From: an uncultured Eubacteriales bacterium
GTDB taxonomy: Bacteria > Bacillota > Clostridia > Oscillospirales > Oscillospiraceae
Direction of reading: 5' to 3'
NCBI GenBank assembly: GCA_902475435.1
Contig: CABRZL010000014.1
Coordinates: 1 to 36,075 of the forward strand
Length of the DNA: 36,075 nt
The position numbers and the translations under genes are program-made. Below the pieces are notes generated by a model. It ran no database searches. It saw nothing but the letters and a program-made list of their open reading frames with translations, and had not been told where the DNA came from. This document shows positions 24,558-32,711 of the stretch, in pieces (within the stretch, counting starts at the first letter, position 1; every line of letters begins with the position of its first letter).

Positions 24558-27083
24558 TTATACATGCTGTAGCAGCCTTTTGACACTGTCACATCGAAGA
24601 ACTACCCTCAAAATATGCATGGCACAATTTTGGAGCTGCCCAATGGTCAGCTTTTCAGCGTATTCCGCCAAGCCACGATTCCGAACTGCTTCATCGGATG
24701 CCAGTGCATCCGCAATCTCCTGAACCACAGAAGGCCCACCGGGCTGGATCATATCATTTCCGGCACATATGCTGAGTGCCGGCATACTGATGCCACCGCC
24801 CCAGTCGGTCATCACCAATCCTTTAAAGCCCCATTCATCCCGCAACACCGCAGTACACAGATCATAATTATTTGCCGCAGGCATCCCATTGATATCATTA
24901 TAAGAAGTCATGACACAATAGGGATCGGCCCGCTTGACAGCAATCTCAAATCCACGGAGATAAATCTCCCGCAATGCTCGCTGGGATACAATATCATTGG
25001 AGTTGGCTCGAAGTGTCTCCTGATTATTTCCTGCAAAATGTTTGATCGTAACTCCTACGCTGAATTTCTGCACTCCCCTTGTGACAGCTGCAGCACAAAT
25101 ACCGGCTACCAGCGGATCTTCCGAAAAATATTCAAAATTCCGTCCGCACAGAGGATTTCGATGAATGTTCATACCCGGTGCCAGCCATACATCCACGCCG
25201 TACTCGAGCATCTCCCTGGCCACGGCCTGGCCAAAAGACTGAAGCAACGCTTCATCCCAGGAACACGCCAAAAGAGAGCCAACCGGGAATGCGGTACACA
25301 GTTGCTGCCGAACAGTTTCTTCCGCTTCGTTCTCTACCTGTTGCGCAATTCTGATTCCCGCGGGGCCATCCGCCAAGGAAATCGGCGGTATGCCATATTT
25401 GTCCCATAAATCAGCAGTTTCCCCTGCTGCGCCCGGAACTTTCATGCCGCCGGCACCAATCATGCCGTCAAACGGCGGATGGAAGTCCGGGTCATTTTGC
25501 ACATCTGCCGGCATTCCCGAGATATCCATTCCAATTCCGCACACCAGCGCGCACAAATCCGAAGCATCCATAGATGCCACAAATTCCCGAAGAGAACAGG
25601 CTCCGTCATATACATCCTTTAATCGAAGCTCCGTCCGTCCCCGACGCAAAGGACGTATCGGATCAGAATATTTCTGTTTCACAGTACAAAAATCACGTAC
25701 TGACAGTCGAATCGCATGTGCTTTTGCAAATTCTAATTCCTCATTCTCGCCGGGATAGGAATAGCGCTGTACCTCCCGGGCAGATAAAAGTTCGAAGTTT
25801 TCCGGCGCATGCCCCAATCGATCTGAGAGAATCCGTGTAGTGACGTCTCCAGGCAGATATACCGCTCCCGCTACAGCCGTGCTGCGGCTATTGATACCCA
25901 CCCGTATATAGTAGTACCCCTTTTCCAGCACATAACTGCTGACACGTTCATCAAAGGATGCAACATCAGACAACCGAAATTCCAGCGTCATAGTCTCGCT
26001 TTCACCAGGCGGTAAGAGTTTTGTCTTTCCAAAGGCACAGAGCTTCTGCAAGGGTTGCTCTAACCGTCCCTCAGGACAGGAAATATAAGTTTGCACCACC
26101 TGCCGAGCCGGATATACGTCCCCAGTATTTTCTACTGTAACTGTCACAGCGACATTATCTCCGGTCACAGCAATGGCATACGCTGTGATCTCTGTTTTGC
26201 CATAATCCAAACCATATCCAAAGGGGTACAGCACCTCTTGATTGAAGGTATCAAAATATCGATAGCCCACAAAAATATCATCGCTATATCGTACGTCTAT
26301 CTGTTCCTGGGTCTGCCCCATGGTTGTATTTACATTGCCGTTGTAGTGTTTCTCACTATAATCGACAGCATTCGGATACTGGGTATAACGGACAGGCCAA
26401 GTATCAGTCAGACGGCCAGATGGCATGACAGTACCGGTGAGAACATCCGCAACAGCTCCTGCATCCTGACCCGGCAAGCCCATAAACACAATAGCACCAA
26501 ATCTGGAGGCATAGGACCCCAATTCAATATATCCAGCAGTATTTAGCAACAAAATTGTACGCTCAAAACTGCTTGTAATCTGGTCCATTAATGTTTTTTC
26601 GTCTTCAGTAAGGTAAATCATACCGGGTTCCGCCCGCATATCGGCCCCTTCTCCGGCCACGCGGGTCAACACCATAACCGCTGCGTCATTGCCGGCAGCA
26701 AAATCACGGATTTCCTCATTTGTCAATGCCATTTCAGGATTATAATATCCCTTTGGCTCCATAAATCCCTCCACGCAAAGGTTTTCATGGCTGAGCCCCC
26801 ACGTACGGTACTTTCGTGCCAACAGGCCATCCACTTTCAGGCTTTCCACCTTCGTAAGCCCTTCCAGCAACGATATTGTCTTCAGGTTGTTGACATTCCC
26901 GGAACCCGTTCCACCCTTGACTGTATAGATTTGACCTACGCCAAAGACCGCCAAAGAAACCGGCTCCTCTGCAGATCCCAGCAAAGGCAGCGTATTCCGG
27001 GTATTTCTTAGCAAAACCATACTCTCTGCTGCCAGAGAACGGCTAAGCGCTGCATTTTGGATCATCCGGGCAGACGCCTCCAT
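24558..27083 (-). CDS. Glycoside hydrolase family 3 enzyme with permuted domains
   Basis: An 841-residue GH3 exo-glycosidase, likely a beta-glucosidase. The order of domains is reversed compared with most of the family. The alpha/beta sandwich comes first (SLAAESMVLLRN near residue 15 onwards, with the likely acid/base region GEGADM around E145). The fibronectin-III-like part is in the middle (VVQTYISCPEGRLEQPLQKL, about 325-370). The TIM barrel is at the C-terminus (LADGPAGIRIA, GRNFEYFSEDP, KHFAGNNQET). The nucleophile aspartate is about D760 in GLVMTDWGGG. The same permutation is known from rumen enzymes such as Butyrivibrio fibrisolvens BglA. No signal peptide, so it probably acts inside the cell on imported oligosaccharides. 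The ATG at 27083 has GGAGG eight bases upstream. No transporter or regulator lies beside it; the substrate is open. Confidence 0.92.
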   Translation of the reverse strand: MEASARMIQNAALSRSLAAESMVLLRNTRNTLPLLGSAEEPVSLAVFGVGQIYTVKGGTGSGNVNNLKTISLLEGLTKVESLKVDGLLARKYRTWGLSHENLCVEGFMEPKGYYNPEMALTNEEIRDFAAGNDAAVMVLTRVAGEGADMRAEPGMIYLTEDEKTLMDQITSSFERTILLLNTAGYIELGSYASRFGAIVFMGLPGQDAGAVADVLTGTVMPSGRLTDTWPVRYTQYPNAVDYSEKHYNGNVNTTMGQTQEQIDVRYSDDIFVGYRYFDTFNQEVLYPFGYGLDYGKTEITAYAIAVTGDNVAVTVTVENTGDVYPARQVVQTYISCPEGRLEQPLQKLCAFGKTKLLPPGESETMTLEFRLSDVASFDERVSSYVLEKGYYYIRVGINSRSTAVAGAVYLPGDVTTRILSDRLGHAPENFELLSAREVQRYSYPGENEELEFAKAHAIRLSVRDFCTVKQKYSDPIRPLRRGRTELRLKDVYDGACSLREFVASMDASDLCALVCGIGMDISGMPADVQNDPDFHPPFDGMIGAGGMKVPGAAGETADLWDKYGIPPISLADGPAGIRIAQQVENEAEETVRQQLCTAFPVGSLLACSWDEALLQSFGQAVAREMLEYGVDVWLAPGMNIHRNPLCGRNFEYFSEDPLVAGICAAAVTRGVQKFSVGVTIKHFAGNNQETLRANSNDIVSQRALREIYLRGFEIAVKRADPYCVMTSYNDINGMPAANNYDLCTAVLRDEWGFKGLVMTDWGGGISMPALSICAGNDMIQPGGPSVVQEIADALASDEAVRNRGLAEYAEKLTIGQLQNCAMHILRVVLRCDSVKRLLQHV

Positions 27084-27117
27084 ATTATTCGCCTCCGTTT
27101 CATTTGATTGCACCCTA

Positions 27118-27146
27118 ACTATACACGAAAGCCGGAAGCTTGGCAA
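27118..27146 (-). promoter_or_regulatory. Promoter of the GH3 gene
   Basis: On the minus strand, -35 TTGCCA (27141-27146), 17-base spacer, -10 TATAGT (27118-27123), each five of six to the sigma-A consensus. The leader would be about 28 bases. It lies between the terminator of the CBS gene and the GH3 start. Confidence 0.75.
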
Positions 27147-27169
27147 CCAGTTTTCGCCGCAGCGCACAC

Positions 27170-27191
27170 AAAAAGGGCCCCTTGGGGGCCC
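27170..27191 (-). terminator. Intrinsic terminator of the CBS-domain gene
   Basis: Seven-base GC-only stem (27175-27181 with 27185-27191, GGGCCCC/GGGGCCC) with a 3-base loop and five T on the minus strand (A at 27170-27174). It starts 3 bases after the CBS gene stop codon. Confidence 0.85.
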
Positions 27192-27194
27192 ATA

Positions 27195-27620
27195 TTATGC
27201 CTGCGCCGCTTGCCGAACCATAAAATATTGATCCAAACAATACTGCATAATTTTTTGTCGAGTGACAATGCCAATAAAGCTGTCTTTATCGTCTACCATA
27301 GGTACAAAATTTTGATCTACAGCCATGGCCAACAATTCCTGCGGGTTTGTGGACACCGTGACAGGCCGGTAATCTTTTCTTCGGGCTACCTCCATCACCG
27401 GCCGCCCCTCGGCATCTTTCATATTCATCATATAGTTATTTTTAATAGCCCACAGCAAATCACCCTCGGTAATGGTTCCCACATACTCTCCGTTGCGTTT
27501 CAAAATGGGAATTGATGCAAATCGACTGGGTTCCATGCGTTCCAGTGCTTGACGAATGGTATAATCTTCATAAATATATGTACAATTAGCTTTTGGCGTT
27601 AAAAAGAACAGAACATTCAT
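27195..27620 (-). CDS. CBS-domain pair protein
   Basis: A 141-residue protein made of two CBS motifs, about residues 15-65 (YTIRQALERMEPSRFASIPILKRNGEYVGTITEGDLL) and 85-131 (VTVSTNPQELLAMAVDQNFVPMVDDKDSFIGIVTRQKI). CBS pairs usually bind adenine nucleotides and act as energy or ligand sensors. No catalytic domain is attached, so this is a stand-alone sensor of unknown target. The ATG at 27620 has GGAGG eight bases upstream; the open frame upstream of it covers the promoter and is not protein-like. It is a separate unit with its own promoter and terminator, beside the glycolytic genes. Confidence 0.9.
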   Translation of the reverse strand: MNVLFFLTPKANCTYIYEDYTIRQALERMEPSRFASIPILKRNGEYVGTITEGDLLWAIKNNYMMNMKDAEGRPVMEVARRKDYRPVTVSTNPQELLAMAVDQNFVPMVDDKDSFIGIVTRQKIMQYCLDQYFMVRQAAQA

Positions 27621-27641
27621 ACCGTGCCCTCCTTCTTGTTT

Positions 27642-27650
27642 ATTATAACA
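27642..27650 (-). promoter_or_regulatory. Extended -10 promoter of the CBS-domain gene
   Basis: On the minus strand, perfect TGTTATAAT: TATAAT at 27642-27647 with TG one base upstream. The -35 is poor, as is usual for extended -10 promoters. It lies 21 bases before the start codon. Confidence 0.6.
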
Positions 27651-27746
27651 TATCCACAGACAAAAAGAAATGACGAAAACATGAATATTGCACAAGTAGA
27701 CGTGAAATTTTTATGTTCCTTTTTGCCTCGGCTTTATTTTGCTCAG

Positions 27747-27791
27747 AAAAATTACTCCCGCTTCTTTTCCTTACTGTAGAAGCGGGAGTAA
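27747..27791 (-). terminator. Intrinsic terminator of eno
   Basis: Perfect 14-bp stem (27752-27765 with 27778-27791), 12-base loop, and five T on the minus strand (A at 27747-27751). It begins 11 bases after the eno stop codon and ends the pgk-tpiA-eno run. Confidence 0.88.
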
Positions 27792-27802
27792 ATATATTTG
27801 AT

Positions 27803-29104
27803 TTATATATTGATATTAAAGAAGGCGTCCCGGCCCAAATACTGCGCAGAATCCTCCAGTTCTTCCTCAATTCGTAGGAGCTGATTATATTTGGCCACAC
27901 GATCCGTCCGAGAAGGTGCACCGGTCTTAATCTGTCCGGCGTTCATAGCTACCACCAGATCCGCAATGGTGGTATCCTCTGTTTCACCAGAACGATGGGA
28001 CACCACAGCAGTATAACCTGCCCGGTTTGCACGCTGAATCGTATCCAAGGTTTCAGTCAGGGTACCAATTTGATTCACCTTAATCAGGACACTGTTGCAA
28101 ACACCCATGGCAATTCCTTTTTTAACACGCTCCACATTGGTGACAAACAGATCGTCGCCTACCAACTGAACCCTTTCACCCAGGGCATCGGTGAGCATTT
28201 GCCAGCCTTCCCAGTCATTTTCTCCCATGCCATCCTCAATGGAGATGATCGGATATTTTTCCACAAAATCCTTGTACATCTCTACCATTTCTTCTCGTGT
28301 CATGGTTTTCTTTGCTTTTGGAAGATCATAACAGCCAGTTTTCTTATTGTACCAGTCAGATACCGCAGCGTCAATGGCAATCATAAAATCATCGTATGGC
28401 TTATAGCCGCAGGCTTCCACAGCTTTTACAATTGCAACCAAGGCATCTTCATCACGCTCCAGATTTGGAGCATAGCCTCCTTCGTCGCCTACACCGGCAG
28501 CAGGCGCTCCCATCTCTTTCAGCACAGTCTTGAGCTTATGAAATACCTCGGCACACATCTGAAGCGCCTCAGACCAACTCTTCGCACCCACAGGCATAAC
28601 CATAAACTCTTGAATATCTACATTATTCGTGGCATGGGCTCCGCCGTTTAGGATATTCATCATCGGTACCGGCAGCGTTTTGGCGTTGATCCCGCCAATG
28701 TAACGATACAGCGGGATGCACAAAGCTTCCGCAGCTGCTTTCGCCACAGCCATGGATACTGCCAAAATCGCATTTGCACCAAGGCGGGCCTTATTGGGGG
28801 TACCATCCAAGTCGATCATGGTTTGGTCAATCTCGGTCTGATTTAGCGCATTCATCCCGATGACAGCATCGGCAATTTCCGTATTAACATTGGTTACTGC
28901 TTTGGTAACCGCTTTTCCATTGTAAGCTTCGCCGCCATCCCGGAGTTCACACGCTTCATAAACTCCGGTGGAAGCGCCAGAAGGCACCGCCGCCCGGCCT
29001 ACAATACCACCGTCTAAATAAACCTCAGCCTCCACCGTGGGGTTGCCCCGTGAGTCAAGAATCTGCCGGGCATGAACATCGAGAATTTCAAGATACTGTT
29101 TCAT
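27803..29104 (-). CDS. eno: Enolase
   Basis: Converts 2-phosphoglycerate to phosphoenolpyruvate in glycolysis. The 433-residue protein has the N-terminal LDSRGNPTVEAEVYLDGG and SGASTG loop, the magnesium-binding acidic residues (IDAAVSDWY, SIEDGM, VGDDLFVTN), the catalytic lysine in LIKVNQIGTLTET and SHRSGETEDTTIADL. Normal length. The ATG at 29104 has AGGAGG seven bases upstream. It lies 28 bases after tpiA and is the last gene before a strong terminator. Confidence 0.98.
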   Translation of the reverse strand: MKQYLEILDVHARQILDSRGNPTVEAEVYLDGGIVGRAAVPSGASTGVYEACELRDGGEAYNGKAVTKAVTNVNTEIADAVIGMNALNQTEIDQTMIDLDGTPNKARLGANAILAVSMAVAKAAAEALCIPLYRYIGGINAKTLPVPMMNILNGGAHATNNVDIQEFMVMPVGAKSWSEALQMCAEVFHKLKTVLKEMGAPAAGVGDEGGYAPNLERDEDALVAIVKAVEACGYKPYDDFMIAIDAAVSDWYNKKTGCYDLPKAKKTMTREEMVEMYKDFVEKYPIISIEDGMGENDWEGWQMLTDALGERVQLVGDDLFVTNVERVKKGIAMGVCNSVLIKVNQIGTLTETLDTIQRANRAGYTAVVSHRSGETEDTTIADLVVAMNAGQIKTGAPSRTDRVAKYNQLLRIEEELEDSAQYLGRDAFFNINI

Positions 29105-29132
29105 GGAAAGTCCTCCTATATGTTAGGGCAAA

Positions 29133-29909
29133 TCAGACCGTTTCCTGATTAGCCGCGTTGATAATGCGTACAAATTTTTCCGGATCCAGCGATGCACCGC
29201 CGATCAGGCCGCCGTCAATATCCGGCTGCGCCAGCAAATTTCCGGCATTTTCGTCATTCATGGATCCTCCATACAGAATCGATGTAGCCCGAGCAGTTTT
29301 TGCAGAAGAAAGCTTCCGGATAACCGTCCGGATATGCTGACAAACCTCTTCCGCTTCCTCGGGAGTGGCGGTAAGCCCCGTGCCAATGGCCCAGATAGGT
29401 TCGTAGGCCACCACGATGCGCCGAAGCAGTTCCGGCTGAACCCCTGCCACCGCCTGTTTAAGCTGCATGGATATATGCTCAAAGGTAACGCCGTTTTTCC
29501 TTTGTTCCAGGCTTTCACCCACACAGAGTATCGGCATCAATCCCGCCGACAACGCTGTAATCACTTTCTGATTGATTTGGCTATCCGTCTCGCCCATAGC
29601 CCGTCGCTCACTGTGACCTAAAATCACATATTTCACTCCAGCGTCCACTAACATGGGTGCGCTGATCTCGCCAGTATAGGCACCAAACGTCTCCGCGTGC
29701 ATGTTCTCCGCTCCAATGTTTACCCGGGTATCCCGCATCGCCTTAACCCCCGCGGGAATACAAACGGCCGGCATACAGAGGACAATTTCACACCAACGCC
29801 CGCGGGGCAGGATACGGCGAAGCTCCATACCAAAAGCCCGAGTCTCCGTTGGGGTCTTGTTCATCTTCCAGTTGGCCGCAATCACTGTCTTTCGATATTT
29901 ATGATTCAT
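29133..29909 (-). CDS. tpiA: Triosephosphate isomerase
   Basis: Interconverts dihydroxyacetone phosphate and glyceraldehyde 3-phosphate. The 258-residue protein has N13 and K15 in AANWKMNK, H99 in GHSERR, E170 in AYEPIWAIGTG, and the phosphate loop YGGSMNDENA and GGLIGGASL. All catalytic residues are present. The ATG at 29909 has AAGGAG seven bases upstream; it lies 17 bases after pgk. Confidence 0.98.
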   Translation of the reverse strand: MNHKYRKTVIAANWKMNKTPTETRAFGMELRRILPRGRWCEIVLCMPAVCIPAGVKAMRDTRVNIGAENMHAETFGAYTGEISAPMLVDAGVKYVILGHSERRAMGETDSQINQKVITALSAGLMPILCVGESLEQRKNGVTFEHISMQLKQAVAGVQPELLRRIVVAYEPIWAIGTGLTATPEEAEEVCQHIRTVIRKLSSAKTARATSILYGGSMNDENAGNLLAQPDIDGGLIGGASLDPEKFVRIINAANQETV

Positions 29910-29926
29910 AACAATACTCCTTCCAT

Positions 29927-31117
29927 TCAGGCATCCAGAAGTGCAACAACACCAGGCAACTCCGCCCCTGCAAAGAACTCCAGGGATGCGCCGCCGCCTG
30001 TAGATACATGCGTAATTTTATCGGAAACACCCATCTGTTCCACTGCCGCCGCAGAGTCACCGCCGCCTACAATCGTCACAGCACTACTCTCTGCCATAGC
30101 CTTCGCCACCGCTTCCGTTCCTGCGGCAAAAGCCGGGAATTCAAACACTCCCATGGGACCATTCCAGATGACAGTCCCAGCCTTTCTTACTATCTCTGCA
30201 AAAATCTCTCTAGTCCTTGGCCCAATGTCCAGTCCCATCATATCGTCTGGAATCTGTCCCTCGTCATAGATAACGGGAACAGCATCCGCTGCAAAGTGAT
30301 CCGCTGCCACAACATCCACTGGCAGATGGATGCGAATCCCTTTTTCTTCCGCCTTTTTAAGCAGTTCCAGGCAATACGCAAAGGACTCCTTCTCACAAAG
30401 GGAGGTGCCAATTTTTCCTCCCTTTGCTGCGGTAAACGTATAGCTCATACCGCCGCCAATGATAATATCATCTGCCAGCGTAAGCATATGATCAATCACG
30501 CCGATCTTGTCAGAAACCTTGCTTCCGCCCATAATGAGCACCAGCGGTCGATTGGGATCTGACAGTGCTTTCCCCATAATTTCCAATTCTTTTTTTACCA
30601 GCAATCCGCTATAGGCCGGCAAAAACGAAGCGACTCCCACGGTGGAAGAATGAGCCCGATGACAAGAGCCGAACGCGTCATTGACAAAAACATCTGCAAG
30701 CGATGCATATTGTTTTGCCAATTCCATATCGTTTTTTGTCTCGCCTTTCATAAAGCGGACATTTTCCAGCAGAAGTATTTGACCGGGCTGCAATGCCTGC
30801 GCCTTGCTCTGGGCATCGGGGCCCACTACGTCGGCTGCCATCTCCACTGGCATTCCAAGCAGTTCTTCCAAACGGTTCCTTACCGTTTTCAACGAATACT
30901 TTTCTTCATAGCCATTTTTCGGCCGTCCTTTATGAGAGCACAGGATCACAGCTGCCCCCTGTTCCAACAGCGCTTGAACGGTCGGTAGCGTTTTCCGGAT
31001 ACGGCTGTCATCTGTAATCACGCCCGCATCATCCGTTGGGACATTGAAGTCGCAACGCATAAGGACCTTTTTCCCTTTTAAATCTACATCCAAAATGGTT
31101 TTTTTCTTATAATTCAT
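29927..31117 (-). CDS. pgk: Phosphoglycerate kinase
   Basis: Makes ATP from 1,3-bisphosphoglycerate in glycolysis. The 396-residue protein has RCDFNVP (about 21-27), LLENVRF, NDAFGSCHRAHSST, VLIMGGSKVSDKIGVI and the C-terminal IVGGGDSAAAVEQ. Full length. The ATG at 31117 follows AAGGAGG at seven bases. It heads pgk-tpiA-eno. gapA and a phosphoglycerate mutase gene, often part of this operon, are not here. A good promoter lies just upstream and overlaps the trmL stop codon. Confidence 0.98.
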   Translation of the reverse strand: MNYKKKTILDVDLKGKKVLMRCDFNVPTDDAGVITDDSRIRKTLPTVQALLEQGAAVILCSHKGRPKNGYEEKYSLKTVRNRLEELLGMPVEMAADVVGPDAQSKAQALQPGQILLLENVRFMKGETKNDMELAKQYASLADVFVNDAFGSCHRAHSSTVGVASFLPAYSGLLVKKELEIMGKALSDPNRPLVLIMGGSKVSDKIGVIDHMLTLADDIIIGGGMSYTFTAAKGGKIGTSLCEKESFAYCLELLKKAEEKGIRIHLPVDVVAADHFAADAVPVIYDEGQIPDDMMGLDIGPRTREIFAEIVRKAGTVIWNGPMGVFEFPAFAAGTEAVAKAMAESSAVTIVGGGDSAAAVEQMGVSDKITHVSTGGGASLEFFAGAELPGVVALLDA

Positions 31118-31149
31118 TGAGAAACCTCCTTCAACACATTAAGCATAGC

Positions 31150-31178
31150 ATTTTAGGTTGGATCTTTCATCTTGCCAA
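31150..31178 (-). promoter_or_regulatory. Promoter of the pgk-tpiA-eno operon
   Basis: On the minus strand, -35 TTGGCA (31173-31178), 17-base spacer, -10 TAAAAT (31150-31155), each five of six to the sigma-A consensus. The -35 lies inside the trmL coding sequence and the -10 covers its stop codon. Leader about 26 bases. Confidence 0.7.
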
Positions 31179-31641
31179 ACTTCTGCATTCCCGGAAAGTT
31201 CAGCTGACGAAGCGCCTCATAGAGAACAATGGCCGCAGAATTGGAAAGATTCAGGCTTCTAGCCTCCTCTAGCATGGGTATCCGCAAACAACGCTCCCGG
31301 TGTTGCTCTAAAAAAGGCTCCGGCAAACCACGTGATTCTGGTCCAAACACAAAGAAGTCATGGTCATGAAAAACCGCTTCCGTATAATCCCTCGGCGCTT
31401 TTGTCGACAGCATCCACATAGATGCCCCAGCATTCTTCTCCATAAAATCCTTCAGATCGTCATAGATCAGAACATCCAGCAGATACCAATAATCCAGTCC
31501 GGCCCGGCGCAGCGCTTTATCTGTAATTTCAAACCCCAATGGGCGAACCAAGTGCAGCCTGGCTCCCGCAGCAGCGCAGGTACGAGCAATATTGCCGGTA
31601 TTTTGATGAATTTCCGGACAAACCAGCACAATGTTTAGCAT
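31153..31641 (-). CDS. trmL: tRNA (cytidine/uridine-2'-O-)-methyltransferase TrmL
   Basis: SPOUT-family enzyme that methylates the ribose at wobble position 34 of tRNA-Leu. The 162-residue protein has NTGNIARTCAAAGA near the N-terminus, FGPESRGLPEPFLEQH, and the knotted C-terminal IPMLEEARSLNLSNSAAIVLYEA that binds SAM. The ATG at 31641, beginning MLNIVLVCPEIHQNTGN, matches the family start and has AAAGG eight bases upstream; the open frame upstream is promoter DNA. It lies 35 bases before pgk. Confidence 0.95.
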   Translation of the reverse strand: MLNIVLVCPEIHQNTGNIARTCAAAGARLHLVRPLGFEITDKALRRAGLDYWYLLDVLIYDDLKDFMEKNAGASMWMLSTKAPRDYTEAVFHDHDFFVFGPESRGLPEPFLEQHRERCLRIPMLEEARSLNLSNSAAIVLYEALRQLNFPGMQKFGKMKDPT

Positions 31642-31687
31642 AGTATTAACCTTTCTAAGGGAAATCATTCCTTTCATATACGACCCC

Positions 31688-31716
31688 ATTGTAAACCAAT
31701 CCATTTTGGAATTCAA
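31688..31716 (-). promoter_or_regulatory. Promoter of trmL
   Basis: On the minus strand, -35 TTGAAT (31711-31716), 17-base spacer, -10 TACAAT (31688-31693). Strongly AT-rich DNA lies upstream (to about 31790), which may act as an UP element. Leader about 40 bases. Confidence 0.6.
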
Positions 31717-31791
31717 GAAAAAAATTCGATTTTTTCAATATTTTTATGAATATATTAGGATTTTTCTTATTTTTTAAGATTTCATAACCTT

Positions 31792-31803
31792 TCAAACGTT
31801 TGA
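31792..31803. promoter_or_regulatory. 12-bp palindrome in the trmL/HAD divergent region
   Basis: Perfect palindrome TCAAACGTTTGA, 27 bases upstream of the -35 of the HAD gene, with the CG-centred form typical of LacI-family operators. No matching regulator is in the window, so operator function is only a possibility. Confidence 0.35.
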
Positions 31804-31830
31804 TACAAGTTGTCCTGGAAAATCTTTCTC

Positions 31831-31859
31831 TTGTCATAAGCGGTCAAACCCGATACAAT
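31831..31859 (+). promoter_or_regulatory. Promoter of the HAD phosphatase gene
   Basis: On the plus strand, -35 TTGTCA (31831-31836), 17-base spacer, -10 TACAAT (31854-31859), each five of six to consensus. Leader about 20 bases. Confidence 0.7.
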
Positions 31860-31884
31860 AAAGGCAATTACAAGCAAAGGATGT

Positions 31885-32541
31885 ATGATTGTGTCACAAC
31901 TTGCCGTTTTTTTTGATCTGGACGGTACCCTTACAGACTCCGGCGAGGGTATTATCAACTGCGTACAATTGGCCCTCAATCACTTTGGTATTTTTCCGGA
32001 GGATCGAAATACGCTGCGGGCCTTTGTGGGACCACCGCTCCGGGAGAGTTTCCCCAAATTTGGCGTTCCAGAGGATAAAGTCGAGGAGGCTGTCAAACTA
32101 TTTCGCAGTCGCTATTTCACCTTGGGAAAATTTGAAAATACGCCTTATCCAGGAATTGCATTGCTGCTGAAGCAACTGCAAAAAGAAGGCTTCCCCCTGT
32201 ATGTAGCAACTTCCAAGACAGAGGAAATTGCAATCGAGATTCTTGACAAATTTAATCTCAGTCATTTCTTCCTTCAGATCTGCGGCGCTACCATAGATGG
32301 CAGCCGGGACTCCAAACAAGACGTACTTCAATACTTATTGTCCGCTTTACCAAAAGGACAGCGCGCCATTATGGTAGGTGATACCATCTATGACGTTGAA
32401 GGCGCCTCGGCACATGGTCTTTCCACCATTGGCGTCAGTTGGGGGTATGGCAATGTTCCGGAAATGGAACAGGCCGGTGCCATCGCCATCGCCCACACAC
32501 CGGAAGAGCTGCTCCGACTTCTTTTAAAACAAAATCGCTAA
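31885..32541 (+). CDS. HAD-family phosphatase, phosphoglycolate phosphatase-like
   Basis: A 218-residue HAD subfamily IA hydrolase. Motif I is FFDLDGTLTD (D11 nucleophile, D13 acid/base), motif II is VATSKTEE, and the last motif is MVGDTIYDVEGASAHGLSTIGVSWGYG with the metal-binding aspartates. An alpha-helical cap lies between about residues 17 and 80. The family removes phosphate from phosphoglycolate, nucleotides or sugar phosphates; the substrate cannot be told from sequence. The ATG at 31885 has AAAGG four bases upstream. A GTG two codons later, at 31891, is spaced about as well and is an alternative. Confidence 0.88.
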   Translation: MIVSQLAVFFDLDGTLTDSGEGIINCVQLALNHFGIFPEDRNTLRAFVGPPLRESFPKFGVPEDKVEEAVKLFRSRYFTLGKFENTPYPGIALLLKQLQKEGFPLYVATSKTEEIAIEILDKFNLSHFFLQICGATIDGSRDSKQDVLQYLLSALPKGQRAIMVGDTIYDVEGASAHGLSTIGVSWGYGNVPEMEQAGAIAIAHTPEELLRLLLKQNR

Positions 32542-32602
32542 AATTTGATATTTTTTCATTTGTTTTTGATACGTTTCTGAAACAATTGACACTTTTTTGT
32601 TC

Positions 32603-32631
32603 TTGACATCCCATCTCCTGCGCGCAATACT
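32603..32631 (+). promoter_or_regulatory. Candidate promoter of the aldo/keto reductase gene
   Basis: On the plus strand, perfect -35 TTGACA (32603-32608), 17-base spacer, -10 AATACT (32626-32631, four of six). A leader of about 74 bases would precede the start codon. Confidence 0.55.
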
Positions 32632-32643
32632 ATGATATATCAT
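32632..32643. promoter_or_regulatory. 12-bp palindrome at the predicted start site of the reductase gene
   Basis: Perfect palindrome ATGATATATCAT directly downstream of the -10 box and covering the expected transcription start. A repressor site is a reasonable guess; no regulator gene is adjacent. Confidence 0.4.
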
Positions 32644-32711
32644 GTACATTGTGTGAAGATGGCTGTACGTCCCTTCAACAGACCACATATTTTATTGCAC
32701 TGGAGGCTCTC

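Noticed and set aside
27090..27106. Catabolite-response (cre) site near the GH3 start
   Set aside because: TGAAACGGAGGCGA has the CG one base out of register with the cre consensus.
27084..27167. N-terminal extension of the GH3 protein that could be read as a signal peptide
   Set aside because: The extension begins at a GTG without a ribosome site and crosses the predicted promoter. The ATG at 27083 has a good GGAGG.
27621..27695. Hydrophobic N-terminal extension of the CBS-domain protein
   Set aside because: It translates the promoter and ribosome site. The ATG at 27620 fits the family start.
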